Source of the DNA: Ideonella sp.
GTDB taxonomy: Bacteria > Pseudomonadota > Gammaproteobacteria > Burkholderiales > Burkholderiaceae_C
DNA: 64,000 nt
Reading direction: 5' to 3'
Assembly (NCBI GenBank): GCA_015075165.1
Contig: JABTUY010000001.1
Span: 1-64,000, forward strand
A model generated the notes under the pieces. The model was not told where the DNA came from and ran no database searches. It saw only the letters and a list, made by a program, of their open reading frames with translations. Of this stretch, positions 37,011 to 45,700 are shown piece by piece (within the stretch, counting starts at the first letter, position 1; the number at the start of each line of letters is the position of its first letter). Position numbers and translations under genes: made by a program.

Positions 37011-39602
37011 TCACTGCCACACCGTGCGGTCGCCATCGGCCACGTGCGCGAACAGGCGGTTGCCGATCGCGTCGGACAGCTCGCGCACCGCTGCCACCAT
37101 CTGGTCGAGCCGCTCGATCAGCGCCGCGGGGCGCCCGTCGGCGTCGAGCTGCACCAACTCGTCGATCGGCCAGGCTTCGGGTGCGGGCAGCGCGTCGGTC
37201 GCTTCGACGGCCCACGCGCCGTCGACGCGCGCCAGCTTGCGCAGCCGCTCGCGCAGCGTGCGCAGCACCCAGGCGACCGAGCGCGTGTTGTCGGTGTCGA
37301 GTACCAGCAGCTCGACCATGGGACGCAACTCGCGGCGGGCCTGAAAGCGCGCGCGGTACGTGACCACGGCGTCGAACAGGCCGAGCAGCGCATCGAAGCC
37401 CTCTTCGCTGCCAGCCAGGCCGCGCTGCAGCCCGCGCGCCAACGCGTGGCACAGCGTGTCGAGCCGCTCGATCTGCCGCCCCACCGACAGCAGCCGCCAG
37501 CCATCGTCGCGCACCATGCGATCGGTCTGTGCACCGGTCACTGCACTCAGGTGCGTGGCCGTGCGGCCGAGCACGCCGAGCACATCGGCCAACGCCGCGG
37601 CCGCGCCTTCGGGGTGCGACGGTGCCAGCGCCGAAGCCACGTGCTGCTCGAAGTGGTGATCGAGCTCCTGCAGCAGCCGCCAGTGATCGGGCGACAGCCG
37701 CTCGCGTACCGCCTGCGCGCAGGCCAACAGCGCGCGCAGATCGAAGCCGACGCTGCCGAGCCCGCTGGCCACCGGCAGCGCCTGCACCAAGGCGTGCTCG
37801 AATGCGGGCAACGCGGTGTTCGGTGACGGCGCGTCCTCGGCCACCAATCCGTACCACGCCGCGAGCTCACCCAGCCACCCGCGCAGCGCAGTGTCGGAGT
37901 GTCGCAGCGCGCCGAGTGCCAAGCGCAGCAAACCGACCGTGTACTCGGCGCGCTCGGTGTAGCGACCGAGCCAGAACAGGTTCTCGGCCGCGCGGCTGGT
38001 CACCGCCTGTGGCTGCTCGTGCGGCGCCGACGACGACAGCAGCGTCTGCAGCACCGGCCCGGTCTGCGCCGCAGCGCGCGCCGTCACCCACAGGTCGGCG
38101 CTGGCGCTGCCGTGCTGCATCGACAACCAGGGGTCGAGGCCGCGATCACGGTGCGAGGCCACGCGCGCCATGCCGCCGGGCAGCACGCACCAGCCGCCGT
38201 ACCCGTCGGCCAGCGCGAACACCCGCAGCACCGCTGGCCGCAGGTCGATGTTGCCGCCATTCCACACCGGCGTCAGCGACGGTCGCACACGGGCCTGCAG
38301 CGTGAACGCGGCGGGGTCGGCATCGATGCGCGCCGCCAGTGCCGTGCGCACCGCTGGGCCCAGATCGGCGACCACCACCGGATCGAAGCCCTGCGTGATC
38401 GCACTGCCGGGAAAGGTGGCCGCGACGACGTAGTCCTCGAGCTGCGCGCGCTGTGCCTGCCAGACCGCATCTTCGCCGCACCACCAGTGCGTGGATGCCG
38501 GCAGTTGCAGCTCCTCGCCGAGCAGCCGCAGCGCCACGCCGGGCCAGAACGCGGCCAGCCCAGGGCTCTCGAGCACGCCGGCGCCCGGTGCATTGGCGAT
38601 CACCACCTCGCCGGCGCGAGCGGCCTGCATCAGACCGGGTACCCCGAGCGCCGAATCGGGGCGCAGCTCGAGCGGATCGAGCCACTCGTCGTCGACCCGC
38701 CGCAGCAGCACGTGCACACGCTCGAGCCCCTGCATCGTCTTGAGGAACACGCGCCGTTCGCGCACCGTGAGGTCGCTGCCCTCGACCAGCGCGATACCGA
38801 GATGACGCGCGAGAAACACCTGCTCGAAGTAGGTCTCGTGCAGCGGGCCCGGCGTGAGCAGCACGACACGCGCGCGCTCGCCGGCCACGCTGAGGCCGCG
38901 CAGCGTGCCGAGCAGGCCCTCGAACGCCGAACCCACGCGATGCACATGCAGCGCGTCGAACGCCTCGTGGAACTCGCGCCCGACGATCAGCCGGTTCTCA
39001 AGCAGATAGCCCAGCCCCGACGGCGCCTGCAGGCGTTGTGCCAGCACCCACCACCGCCCCTCGGGGCCGCGCGCAAGATCGAACGCCGCCACGTGCAGAT
39101 GCACGCCACCGGCCGGCCGGATGCCGTGCGCCGCGCGCAGGTATTGCGGGTGCTCGAACACCAGCGACGGCGGCAGCATGGCGTCGTGCAGCAGCGTTTG
39201 CGCACCATAAACATCGATCAGCGTCGCGTTCAGCAGCCGCGCGCGCTGCGCCACACCGGCCTCGATCGCCGCCCAGTCGTCGGGCGGGACGATCACCGGC
39301 AGCAACTGCAGCGGCCACTCGCGGCTCGCCCTGGCGCCCGGCGCATGCACGTTGTAGGTGGCGCCGTCCTCGCGCACGCGCCGCTGCACACGCGCGGCGC
39401 GCGCGGCGAGCTCGTCCGTGGTGACGCCGCCGGGCAGCGTGGCGAAGAAGGTCCGCCAGCTCGGCGTGGGCGCCGCGGGGGGCGCGCCGCGGGCCGCCAC
39501 AGCGCCGCGCAGCTCGTCGAAGACGCCCGCCTCTTCGCAGCCGGCGATCGCCACGCTGCCGATGGCGCTGCCGGCACCCGCCGGCGCGGTGCGAACGCTC
39601 AC
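37011..39602 (-). CDS. Fused circularly permuted type 2 ATP-grasp and alpha-E domain protein
   Basis: This 863-residue protein joins two normally separate families: a circularly permuted ATP-grasp (COG2308-like, about residues 1-460) and an alpha-E domain (COG2307-like, about 490-860, starting SRAAENLFWLGRYTERAEYT). The ATP-grasp part resembles the stand-alone protein encoded at 41164, with YRRVDDxxLDP, NIDLRPAVL and LPGGMAR. However, the segment that there reads VVKEVHGAGGYG (Lys371) is here VVAATFPGSA, so the ATP-binding lysine seems lost (Ala394). GTG at 39602 overlaps the stop of the alpha-E gene (GTGA). The four-gene set probably makes or modifies a peptide or amide, which is inference. 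Possible pseudoenzyme in this part. Confidence 0.85.
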   Translation of the reverse strand: MSVRTAPAGAGSAIGSVAIAGCEEAGVFDELRGAVAARGAPPAAPTPSWRTFFATLPGGVTTDELAARAARVQRRVREDGATYNVHAPGARASREWPLQLLPVIVPPDDWAAIEAGVAQRARLLNATLIDVYGAQTLLHDAMLPPSLVFEHPQYLRAAHGIRPAGGVHLHVAAFDLARGPEGRWWVLAQRLQAPSGLGYLLENRLIVGREFHEAFDALHVHRVGSAFEGLLGTLRGLSVAGERARVVLLTPGPLHETYFEQVFLARHLGIALVEGSDLTVRERRVFLKTMQGLERVHVLLRRVDDEWLDPLELRPDSALGVPGLMQAARAGEVVIANAPGAGVLESPGLAAFWPGVALRLLGEELQLPASTHWWCGEDAVWQAQRAQLEDYVVAATFPGSAITQGFDPVVVADLGPAVRTALAARIDADPAAFTLQARVRPSLTPVWNGGNIDLRPAVLRVFALADGYGGWCVLPGGMARVASHRDRGLDPWLSMQHGSASADLWVTARAAAQTGPVLQTLLSSSAPHEQPQAVTSRAAENLFWLGRYTERAEYTVGLLRLALGALRHSDTALRGWLGELAAWYGLVAEDAPSPNTALPAFEHALVQALPVASGLGSVGFDLRALLACAQAVRERLSPDHWRLLQELDHHFEQHVASALAPSHPEGAAAALADVLGVLGRTATHLSAVTGAQTDRMVRDDGWRLLSVGRQIERLDTLCHALARGLQRGLAGSEEGFDALLGLFDAVVTYRARFQARRELRPMVELLVLDTDNTRSVAWVLRTLRERLRKLARVDGAWAVEATDALPAPEAWPIDELVQLDADGRPAALIERLDQMVAAVRELSDAIGNRLFAHVADGDRTVWQ

Positions 39603-40558
39603 GCCGGCACCAGGAAGTCGCGGCTGATGCCGGCGCCGATGTCGTTCACGCGATCCAGGAAGTGCGTGAGGTAGGCGTGCATGCCGGTGGCGAGGATCTC
39701 GTCGATGCGGCCGAACTCCAGGTCGGACTTCAGACGGCCGGCACGGCGCTGCGTGTCGGCGCTGAGGTCGTTGGCCACCAGGCGCAGGTTCTCGACCACG
39801 CCGTTCATGCAACTGGCCAGCGAGCGCGGCATGTCGGGCCGCAGGATCAGCAGTTCGGCCACCTTCTCGGGCACGATGACGTTGCGGTACACCTTGCGGT
39901 AGATCTCGAAGCCCGACACCGAACGCAGGATCGCCGACCAGTGATAGAAATCGACTTCCGGCGCCTCGCCAGCCTGGTCGCGCCCGAAGTAGTCACCGGC
40001 CAGCGCGTGGAACTTCACGTCGAGCAGCCGTGCGGTGTTGTCGGCGCGCTCGAGGAAGGTGCCGATGCGCAGGAAGTTCAGCGCCTCGTCCTGCAGCATC
40101 GTGCCCACCGTGACGCCGCGCGACAGGTGCGAGCGGAACTTGACCCACTCGAACAGCGAACCCGGGTCGCGATCGAAGTCGTGCTGCCGCAGCATGCGGT
40201 TGAACTCGAGCCAGGTCTGGTTGGTGGTCTCCCACAGCTCGGTGGTGATCGTGCCGCGCACGGCGCGCGCGTTCTCGCGCGCGGCGCGCAGGCAGGCGAC
40301 GATGCTCGACGGATGCGTCTCGTCGCGCACCATGAAGTCCATCACCTCGAGCGGATCGATGCGCCCGCCGTACCGCTGGCGGTACAGCGCCGTGAGCTCG
40401 CTGATGCCCAGCATGCTGCGCCAGCCCTGCTCCGCCCGCTGCGTCGATTGCGGCAGCAGCGAGGTCTGGTAGTTCACATCGAGCATGCGCGCGGTGTTCT
40501 CGGCGCGCTCGATGTAGCGGGCCATCCAGAACAGGTGGTCGGCGGTGCGGGAGAGCAT
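39599..40558 (-). CDS. Alpha-E domain-containing protein (COG2307)
   Basis: This 319-residue helical protein belongs to the alpha-E family, a predicted partner of circularly permuted ATP-grasp amide ligases. It starts MLSRTADHLFWMARYIERAENTARMLDVNY, the typical opening, and has a helical repeat pattern with a second copy of ATF-like segment GTFLERADNTARLLDVKF. There is no membrane segment. Function is unknown; the family is always found with ATP-grasp and transglutaminase genes. The gene overlaps the downstream fusion gene by GTGA, so the two are translationally coupled. About 605 bases without a gene separate it from the upstream ATP-grasp protein. Confidence 0.9.
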   Translation of the reverse strand: MLSRTADHLFWMARYIERAENTARMLDVNYQTSLLPQSTQRAEQGWRSMLGISELTALYRQRYGGRIDPLEVMDFMVRDETHPSSIVACLRAARENARAVRGTITTELWETTNQTWLEFNRMLRQHDFDRDPGSLFEWVKFRSHLSRGVTVGTMLQDEALNFLRIGTFLERADNTARLLDVKFHALAGDYFGRDQAGEAPEVDFYHWSAILRSVSGFEIYRKVYRNVIVPEKVAELLILRPDMPRSLASCMNGVVENLRLVANDLSADTQRRAGRLKSDLEFGRIDEILATGMHAYLTHFLDRVNDIGAGISRDFLVPA

Positions 40559-40696
40559 GTTCCTCAGCGTCCTTGCGTTTTGCTGCGATGCTTGCAGCTG
40601 CCTTGCTTGCAGCGACCGAGCTTGGCAAAGCCGCGGGCGGGTATGCGCCGGCGCTCGTGTGCGGCGGTCGGCCCTGCGGGCCGACTCCCCTGCGTG

Positions 40697-40720
40697 CCCT
40701 TGCGCTTGCAAGCGCAAGGG
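40697..40720. repeat. Perfect 24-base palindrome
   Basis: Arms CCCTTGCGCTTG and CAAGCGCAAGGG meet with no spacer. It lies inside the 322-base element. Confidence 0.85.
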
Positions 40721-40731
40721 CGCTCGCCAGG

Positions 40732-40761
40732 CGAAGAACAGTCCGCAGGGACTGTTCTTCG
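40732..40761. repeat. Inverted repeat, 13-base arms
   Basis: Arms CGAAGAACAGTCC and GGACTGTTCTTCG are perfect, with a GCAG spacer. A degenerate relative occurs at 58256-58284. Confidence 0.85.
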
Positions 40762-40800
40762 TCCAGGCTCGCTACCTCGGCTTCGCGGCCCGTCGCGAAA

Positions 40801-40831
40801 CTCACTACGCTCACTGCGTTCGCTACGTTCG
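40801..40831. repeat. Short imperfect 9-base tandem repeat
   Basis: About 3.4 units of a nine-base word run here. On the minus strand they read GAACGTAGC, GAACGCAGT, GAGCGTAGT and a partial copy. On that strand a chance frame would give Ser-Glu-Arg repeats. Confidence 0.6.
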
Positions 40832-40956
40832 GACAATCGCGACGAGTCAGAACACGTTGCGCGCGCTGCGCGCGCGCGGCCACGAAGCCTGCGTTCCTCG
40901 GCGCCGCCCAATGTCGCTGCCGGCGCACACCCGCCCGCGGCTTTGCAGCCACCACC

Positions 40957-40980
40957 GTGGCATGCGTGATGGCATGCCAC
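40957..40980. repeat. Inverted repeat, 9-base arms
   Basis: Arms GTGGCATGC and GCATGCCAC are perfect, with a GTGATG spacer, just right of the 322-base element. Confidence 0.75.
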
Positions 40981-41163
40981 CACTGGTTCTGCGCGGTGGG
41001 CGGTGCCCGGGGTGGGCGATTTATGCCGCGACATCATGAGCCCACACCGGGCGCCGCCCACCGCGCCGCGCCACACCCACGCAGACAGGGCAAAGGCCAC
41101 AACGCCGTGCCGACCCGCGGCAAGAGCTGCAGTCCACGAACCGCAAGGCAAACACCACCGCCA

Positions 41164-42597
41164 TCAAACCTCCAGCACCCACGTGTCCTTCGTCCCGCCC
41201 CCCTGCGACGAATTGACCACCAGCGAACCCTCCTTCAGCGCCACGCGCGTCAGCCCGCCCGGCACCATCTGCACCGTCTTGCCCGACAGCACGAACGGCC
41301 GCAGGTCGATGTGGCGCGGCGCGATGCCGGCATCCACGTAGGTTGGGCAGGTCGACAGCGACAGCGTCGGCTGGGCGATGTAATTGCCCGGGTTCGCCAG
41401 CAGGCGCTCGTGAAACGCGGCAATCTCGCCGCGCGTCGCGGCCGGCCCCACCAGCATGCCGTAGCCGCCGGCGCCGTGCACCTCCTTCACCACCAGCTCG
41501 GGCAGGTGGTCGAGCACGAACGACAGGTCTTGCGGATCGCGGCAGACATACGTGGGCACGTTGTGCAGCAACGGCTTCTCGCCGAGGTAGAACTCGATCA
41601 TCTTCGGCACGTACGGGTAGATCGACTTGTCGTCGGCCACGCCGGTGCCGATCGCGTTGGCCAGCGTGAGGTTGCCGTTGCGGTAGACGTCGAGCAGCCC
41701 CGCGCAGCCGAGCGTCGAATCGCGGCGGAACGCCTGCGGATCGAGAAAGTCGTCGTCCACGCGGCGGTAGATCACGTCGATGCGTTGCGGGCCCTGCGTC
41801 GTGCGCATGTAGGCGAAGCCGTCGCGCACGAACAGGTCCTGGCCTTCGACCAGTTCCACGCCCATCTGCTGCGCGAGAAACGCATGCTCGAAATAGGCGC
41901 TGTTGTACATGCCCGGCGTCAGCACCACCACCGAAGGCTCGGCGACGCCGGCCGGCGCCACCGCGCGCAGCGTGTCCAGCAGCAGATCGGGGTAGTGCGC
42001 AACGGGCGCCACGCGATGCTGCGCGAACAGCTCGGGGAACAGCCGCATCATCATCTTGCGGTTCTCCAGCATGTAGCTCACGCCGCTGGGCACGCGCAGG
42101 TTGTCTTCCAGCACGTAGTAGGTGCCGCTGCCGTCGGCGTTGCCGGCGCGCACGATGTCGATGCCGGCGATGTGCGAGTAGACGCCGCCGGGCACGTCGA
42201 CGCCCTCCATCTCGCGTCGGTACTGCGCGTTGCGCAGCACCTGGTCGACGGGCACCACGCCGGCGCGCAGGATCTCGCGGCCGTGGTACACGTCGTGCAC
42301 GAAGCGGTTCAGCGCCGTCACGCGCTGGCGCAGGCCGGCTTCGAGCTGCTGCCATTCGTGCTGCGGGATCACGCGCGGGATGACGTCGAACGGAATCAGC
42401 CGCTCGGTGCCGGCACCGTCGTCACCCGGCGCGCCGTACACCGCGAACGTGATGCCGACGCGGCGGAACACCAGCTCGGCCTCGTCGCGGCGCGCCTGCA
42501 TCATCGCGCCGCTCTGCTCGTCGAGCCAGCGTCGGTAGGCGCCATAGTGCGCGCGCACGCCCGAGGCGCTGTTCATCTCGTCGAAGCTGGCGTTCAT
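41164..42597 (-). CDS. Circularly permuted type 2 ATP-grasp protein (COG2308)
   Basis: This 477-residue protein is a circularly permuted ATP-grasp ligase-like protein. It has the family motifs LENRKMMMRLFPELF, VIYRRVDDDFLDP and TLANAIGTGVADDKSIY, and the ATP-binding region LVVKEVHGAGGYGMLVG with Lys371 intact, then RHIDLRPFVLSG and QMVPGGLTRVALKEGSLVVNSSQGGG at the C-terminus. Such proteins are predicted to form an amide or peptide bond, with no experimentally confirmed product. Its ATG overlaps the comEC stop (ATGA). It opens the leftward cluster whose alpha-E and fusion genes follow after the repeat region. Confidence 0.92.
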   Translation of the reverse strand: MNASFDEMNSASGVRAHYGAYRRWLDEQSGAMMQARRDEAELVFRRVGITFAVYGAPGDDGAGTERLIPFDVIPRVIPQHEWQQLEAGLRQRVTALNRFVHDVYHGREILRAGVVPVDQVLRNAQYRREMEGVDVPGGVYSHIAGIDIVRAGNADGSGTYYVLEDNLRVPSGVSYMLENRKMMMRLFPELFAQHRVAPVAHYPDLLLDTLRAVAPAGVAEPSVVVLTPGMYNSAYFEHAFLAQQMGVELVEGQDLFVRDGFAYMRTTQGPQRIDVIYRRVDDDFLDPQAFRRDSTLGCAGLLDVYRNGNLTLANAIGTGVADDKSIYPYVPKMIEFYLGEKPLLHNVPTYVCRDPQDLSFVLDHLPELVVKEVHGAGGYGMLVGPAATRGEIAAFHERLLANPGNYIAQPTLSLSTCPTYVDAGIAPRHIDLRPFVLSGKTVQMVPGGLTRVALKEGSLVVNSSQGGGTKDTWVLEV

Positions 42598-45113
42598 CTA
42601 CCGTCTTCCCTCTCGTCCAGCAGCAGGGCCGGCCCGGCACCTACGCGTCCATCGGTCCAATGCCAGTAGCGGCGTCGGCTGTCGCGTGCGCATGCGATCG
42701 CACCATCGGCCCATGTCCAGGCGCCACAGTGGTCGCTGCGCACCAGCATGATGCCGTGTGCGCGGTAGCGCGCCAACACCTCCGGTGCCGGATGGCCGAA
42801 ACGGTTGCGGTAGCCGGCCTGCACCATCGCCACCTGCGGCCGTACCGCGTCGAGGAAGCCATCGGTCGACGAGCTGCGGCTGCCGTGGTGCGGCACCAGC
42901 AGCAGGTTGCTGCGCAGCGCGTCGCCCAGTCGTGCCACCAAGGCCGCCTCCTGCCGCGCCTCGACGTCGCCGGTGAGCAGCACGCTGTGGCCGGCCGCGT
43001 CGCGCGCGCGCAGCACGCACGACAGCGCGTTGGGCTTCGCGGGTCTTTCGTAGTCCTGCGGTGGCGGGTGCAGCAGCTCGAACTCGACGCCATCCCAGCG
43101 CCAACGCTGGCCGGCCTCGCAGCGCGTGTGCTCACGAGCGGCGACGAACAACGGGTGGCCGGGCTCGAGCGAACTGCTCCAGCTGCGCACCGGCAACGCC
43201 GCCGCGATCGATGCGGCCCCGCCGGCATGGTCGGCGTCACGGTGGCTGACGATCAGTCGATCGATCTGCGTCTCGCCGCGCGCGCGCAGCAGCGGCACGA
43301 CGATGCGCTGGCCGGCATCGGCATCACGTGCATAGGCCGGCCCGCTGTCGTAGACCAGCAGCCGCTTGGCGGTGCGCAGCAGCACCGCGCTGCCCTGCCC
43401 GACATCGAGCACCACCAGCTCGAACTGTCCGGGCAGCGGCCGCGGCACTGCCGGCCACAACAGCGGCACGGCCAGCGGCAGCGCCAACAGCCGCAGCCGC
43501 CACGGCAACGGCAGCAGCCCCAGCAGCGCCGCGGCCAGGCCCGCGAGCACCGCCCAGGGCGGCGCCGCGGACACCGTCCACACCGCCCACGGCAGCGCCG
43601 TCAGCACCTGCAGCGCTTGCACCAACGCCGCCACCGCGCCCGCGGCCACCTGCCACAGCCACGGCAGTACGACACCGGCGAGTGCCAACGGCGTCACGAT
43701 CAAGGTGACCCACGGGATGGCCAGCAGGTTGGCCGCGAACCCGACCAGCGACACTTGCTGGAAGAACGCCAGCGACAACGGCGCCAGGCCGAGCGTGGCG
43801 ATGGCCTGTGTGCGCAGCAGGTCCACCAGCCACCCGCGGGCGCGTGGCACGAGCGACGCCGCGCCGTCGGCCGAGGCACCCGCGCGTGGCAACGGTGCGC
43901 TCGCCATCAACAGGCCCACCGCCGCGAACGACAGCCAGAAGCCCGGCTGCAGCAACGCCCACGGATCCCACACGGTGACCACCGCCGCGGCCAGCAGCAA
44001 CACCAGCGGCCACGGCCAGCGCAAGCCGCACACGCGCAGACCGATTGCCGCGCTCAGCATCAGCAGCGTGCGTTGCGCCGGAACGCCGAAGCCGGCGAGC
44101 AGCGCATAGGCGGTGGCCACCAGCAGGCCACCGACGCGGCCGGCATGCGGCGCCGGCCACAGCAGGCAGGCGCGCGCGCTGCGCGACCATGCCGCAGCGA
44201 TCAGCAGCCCCGACAGCCACGCGAACATCGTGACGTGCAAGCCGCTGATGCTCATCAGGTGCGCCACACCGGCGTCGCGGAACAGATCCCAGTCGGTGCG
44301 ACCGATCGCCGCCTGGTCGCCGACGATCAGCGCAGTCAACACGCCACCGATGCGCGCATCGGCCACGCGCTGCAGCACCGCGTCGCGCACCGCCTGGCGC
44401 GCGCGCTCGATCGGCCGTACAGCGGTGTCGCCGAGCCATTGCGGCCGCGGACCGGCCACCGTGTTGCGCACGCTGCCGCTGGCGCCGATGCCGCGCTCGA
44501 ACGACCACAGCTCGCCGTCGAAACCGTGCGGGTTCATCGCGCCGTGCGGGCGGCGCAGCCGGACCGGCAGGCGCCAGCGCTGGCCGGCGCGCAGCTCGGG
44601 CATCGCTGCCGGCGCCCCGGTGCTCCGGGCCCCGGGGCCGGTACCGCCGCCGGTACCGGTGAACCAGAACAGCGATACCCGCGACGGCACCGCCACCGGC
44701 TCGCCACCGAGCTGCGCCTCCTGCACTGCGAACACGAAGCGCAGTCCGTCGGCGCCGATCTGCGGCATCTGGTCGACGACGCCGGTCAGCATCAGCTCGG
44801 GCCCCTCGAGCGCCGGCGCCAACCGCTCGTCGAGCCGCGACTGCGCCCGCTGGCCGGTGGTGCCGAACGCGATGAGCGCGATCGCGACGCACAGCCACCC
44901 ATGCCGCCACGGTGCTCGGTGGCGCCACTGCGCGGCGCTGCGCCTGCGGGCCAACACGACAATCGATGCCACCGCCAATCCAGCCACCGCCAGCGCAAGC
45001 GACGCCACCGGTGGCCACAGCGCGGCCTGCTGCAGCTGCAACGCCACGCCGGCGAGCCAGGCCAGCAGCACGCTGGCCCATCGTTGCCCCGGGTCGCCAC
45101 GCCATGCCCGCAT
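42594..45113 (-). CDS. comEC: ComEC/Rec2 DNA internalisation protein
   Basis: ComEC is the inner-membrane channel that takes up single-stranded DNA during transformation. The 839-residue product has N-terminal hydrophobic segments with a DUF4131-like soluble part, the central 'competence' multi-helix domain (LMSISGLHVTMFAWL, a family signature), and a C-terminal metallo-beta-lactamase-like domain starting VVLDVGQGSAVLLR with HRDADHAGG as the metal-binding motif. An alternative upstream start at 45164 would overlap the RidA gene, so I used 45113, though neither has a strong ribosome site. Its stop overlaps the ATP-grasp start. Confidence 0.93.
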   Translation of the reverse strand: MRAWRGDPGQRWASVLLAWLAGVALQLQQAALWPPVASLALAVAGLAVASIVVLARRRSAAQWRHRAPWRHGWLCVAIALIAFGTTGQRAQSRLDERLAPALEGPELMLTGVVDQMPQIGADGLRFVFAVQEAQLGGEPVAVPSRVSLFWFTGTGGGTGPGARSTGAPAAMPELRAGQRWRLPVRLRRPHGAMNPHGFDGELWSFERGIGASGSVRNTVAGPRPQWLGDTAVRPIERARQAVRDAVLQRVADARIGGVLTALIVGDQAAIGRTDWDLFRDAGVAHLMSISGLHVTMFAWLSGLLIAAAWSRSARACLLWPAPHAGRVGGLLVATAYALLAGFGVPAQRTLLMLSAAIGLRVCGLRWPWPLVLLLAAAVVTVWDPWALLQPGFWLSFAAVGLLMASAPLPRAGASADGAASLVPRARGWLVDLLRTQAIATLGLAPLSLAFFQQVSLVGFAANLLAIPWVTLIVTPLALAGVVLPWLWQVAAGAVAALVQALQVLTALPWAVWTVSAAPPWAVLAGLAAALLGLLPLPWRLRLLALPLAVPLLWPAVPRPLPGQFELVVLDVGQGSAVLLRTAKRLLVYDSGPAYARDADAGQRIVVPLLRARGETQIDRLIVSHRDADHAGGAASIAAALPVRSWSSSLEPGHPLFVAAREHTRCEAGQRWRWDGVEFELLHPPPQDYERPAKPNALSCVLRARDAAGHSVLLTGDVEARQEAALVARLGDALRSNLLLVPHHGSRSSSTDGFLDAVRPQVAMVQAGYRNRFGHPAPEVLARYRAHGIMLVRSDHCGAWTWADGAIACARDSRRRYWHWTDGRVGAGPALLLDEREDGR

Positions 45114-45162
45114 CGGCGCAAGTGTAGGATTGCCGCCCGCGTCACCATCCGAGCGCCTCACC

Positions 45163-45618
45163 ATGTCCGTCTACGATCGCCTCACCGCTCTCGGCATCAC
45201 GCTGCCTTCGGCGGCACCACCGGCCGGGGCCTACGTGCCGTTCGTGCGCGCCGGCTCGCTGCTGTTCCTCTCGGGCCACCTGGCCAAGCGCGATGGCAAG
45301 CCGTGGGTCGGCCAGCTCGGCAACGGCGTGGCCACTGCCGAAGGCAAGGCCGCGGCGCGCGCGGTGGCGATCGACCTGATGGGCACGCTGCACGCCGCGC
45401 TGGGCGACCTGAACCAGGTCAAGCGCATCGTCAAGCTGGTGGGCCTGGTCAACAGCGCGCCCACGTTCACCGAGCACCATCTGGTGATCAACGGCTGCTC
45501 CGAACTGCTCGGTGAGGTCTTCGGCGCAGCCGGACAGCACGCGCGCGCGGCGTTCGGCGTGGCGCAGATTCCGCTCGGCGCATGCGTCGAGATCGAGCTG
45601 GTCGTCGAGGTGGCGTGA
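45163..45618 (+). CDS. RidA family protein
   Basis: RidA-family proteins hydrolyse reactive enamine/imine intermediates made by PLP enzymes. This 151-residue protein is of the longer RidA subgroup (similar to YjgF/Rid2-7 types), with SAAPPAGAYVPFVRAGSLLFLSGHLAKRDG and the conserved region AAFGVAQIPLGACVEIELVVEV at the C-terminus. The catalytic Arg seen in archetypal RidA is not certain here. It is divergent from comEC across 49 bases, and dsbB lies 82 bases further on. Confidence 0.85.
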   Translation: MSVYDRLTALGITLPSAAPPAGAYVPFVRAGSLLFLSGHLAKRDGKPWVGQLGNGVATAEGKAAARAVAIDLMGTLHAALGDLNQVKRIVKLVGLVNSAPTFTEHHLVINGCSELLGEVFGAAGQHARAAFGVAQIPLGACVEIELVVEVA

Positions 45619-45700
45619 GCGCGCCGGGCCGCTCCCAAGCGCGAATCCCGCAGCGTGCAGTGCGCCGCACGAAGGCCGGCGCCGTGAGCGCCAGCACGCG

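Larger units (their letters stand above)
40625..40946. repeat. Possible MITE-like element bounded by 26-base inverted repeats
   Basis: Positions 40625-40650 and the reverse complement of 40921-40946 match at 25 of 26 bases (GCAAAGCCGCGGGCGGGT... with one A/G difference). The 322-base span contains two nearly perfect palindromes and short tandem repeats. No target-site duplication is evident at the flanks. Confidence 0.6.
40559..41163. other. 605 base gene-free region holding a palindrome-rich repeat element
   Basis: I see no credible gene here. Open frames cross the region on both strands, but they look like translated repeats: their periodicity does not resemble the neighbours, and inverted repeats explain the composition. 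The region separates two genes of the same operon-like set, which is unusual. It contains a pair of inverted 26-base repeats with several internal palindromes, described as separate entries. No promoter or terminator with a T-run stands out. Confidence 0.6.

Noticed and set aside
40801-40831. Short tandem repeats considered as a CRISPR array
   Set aside because: The repeat unit is nine bases with no spacers, and no Cas gene is near. No other regularly spaced repeat was found.
40564-41151. Open frames on both strands in the repeat region
   Set aside because: Their proteins consist of translated palindromes and tandem repeats (for example Ser-Glu-Arg runs). I treat them as repeat-derived.
42660-45515. 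A 951-codon open frame on the plus strand opposite comEC
   Set aside because: It lies antisense to a gene with clear ComEC motifs and crosses the RidA start; it is an artefact of codon bias.
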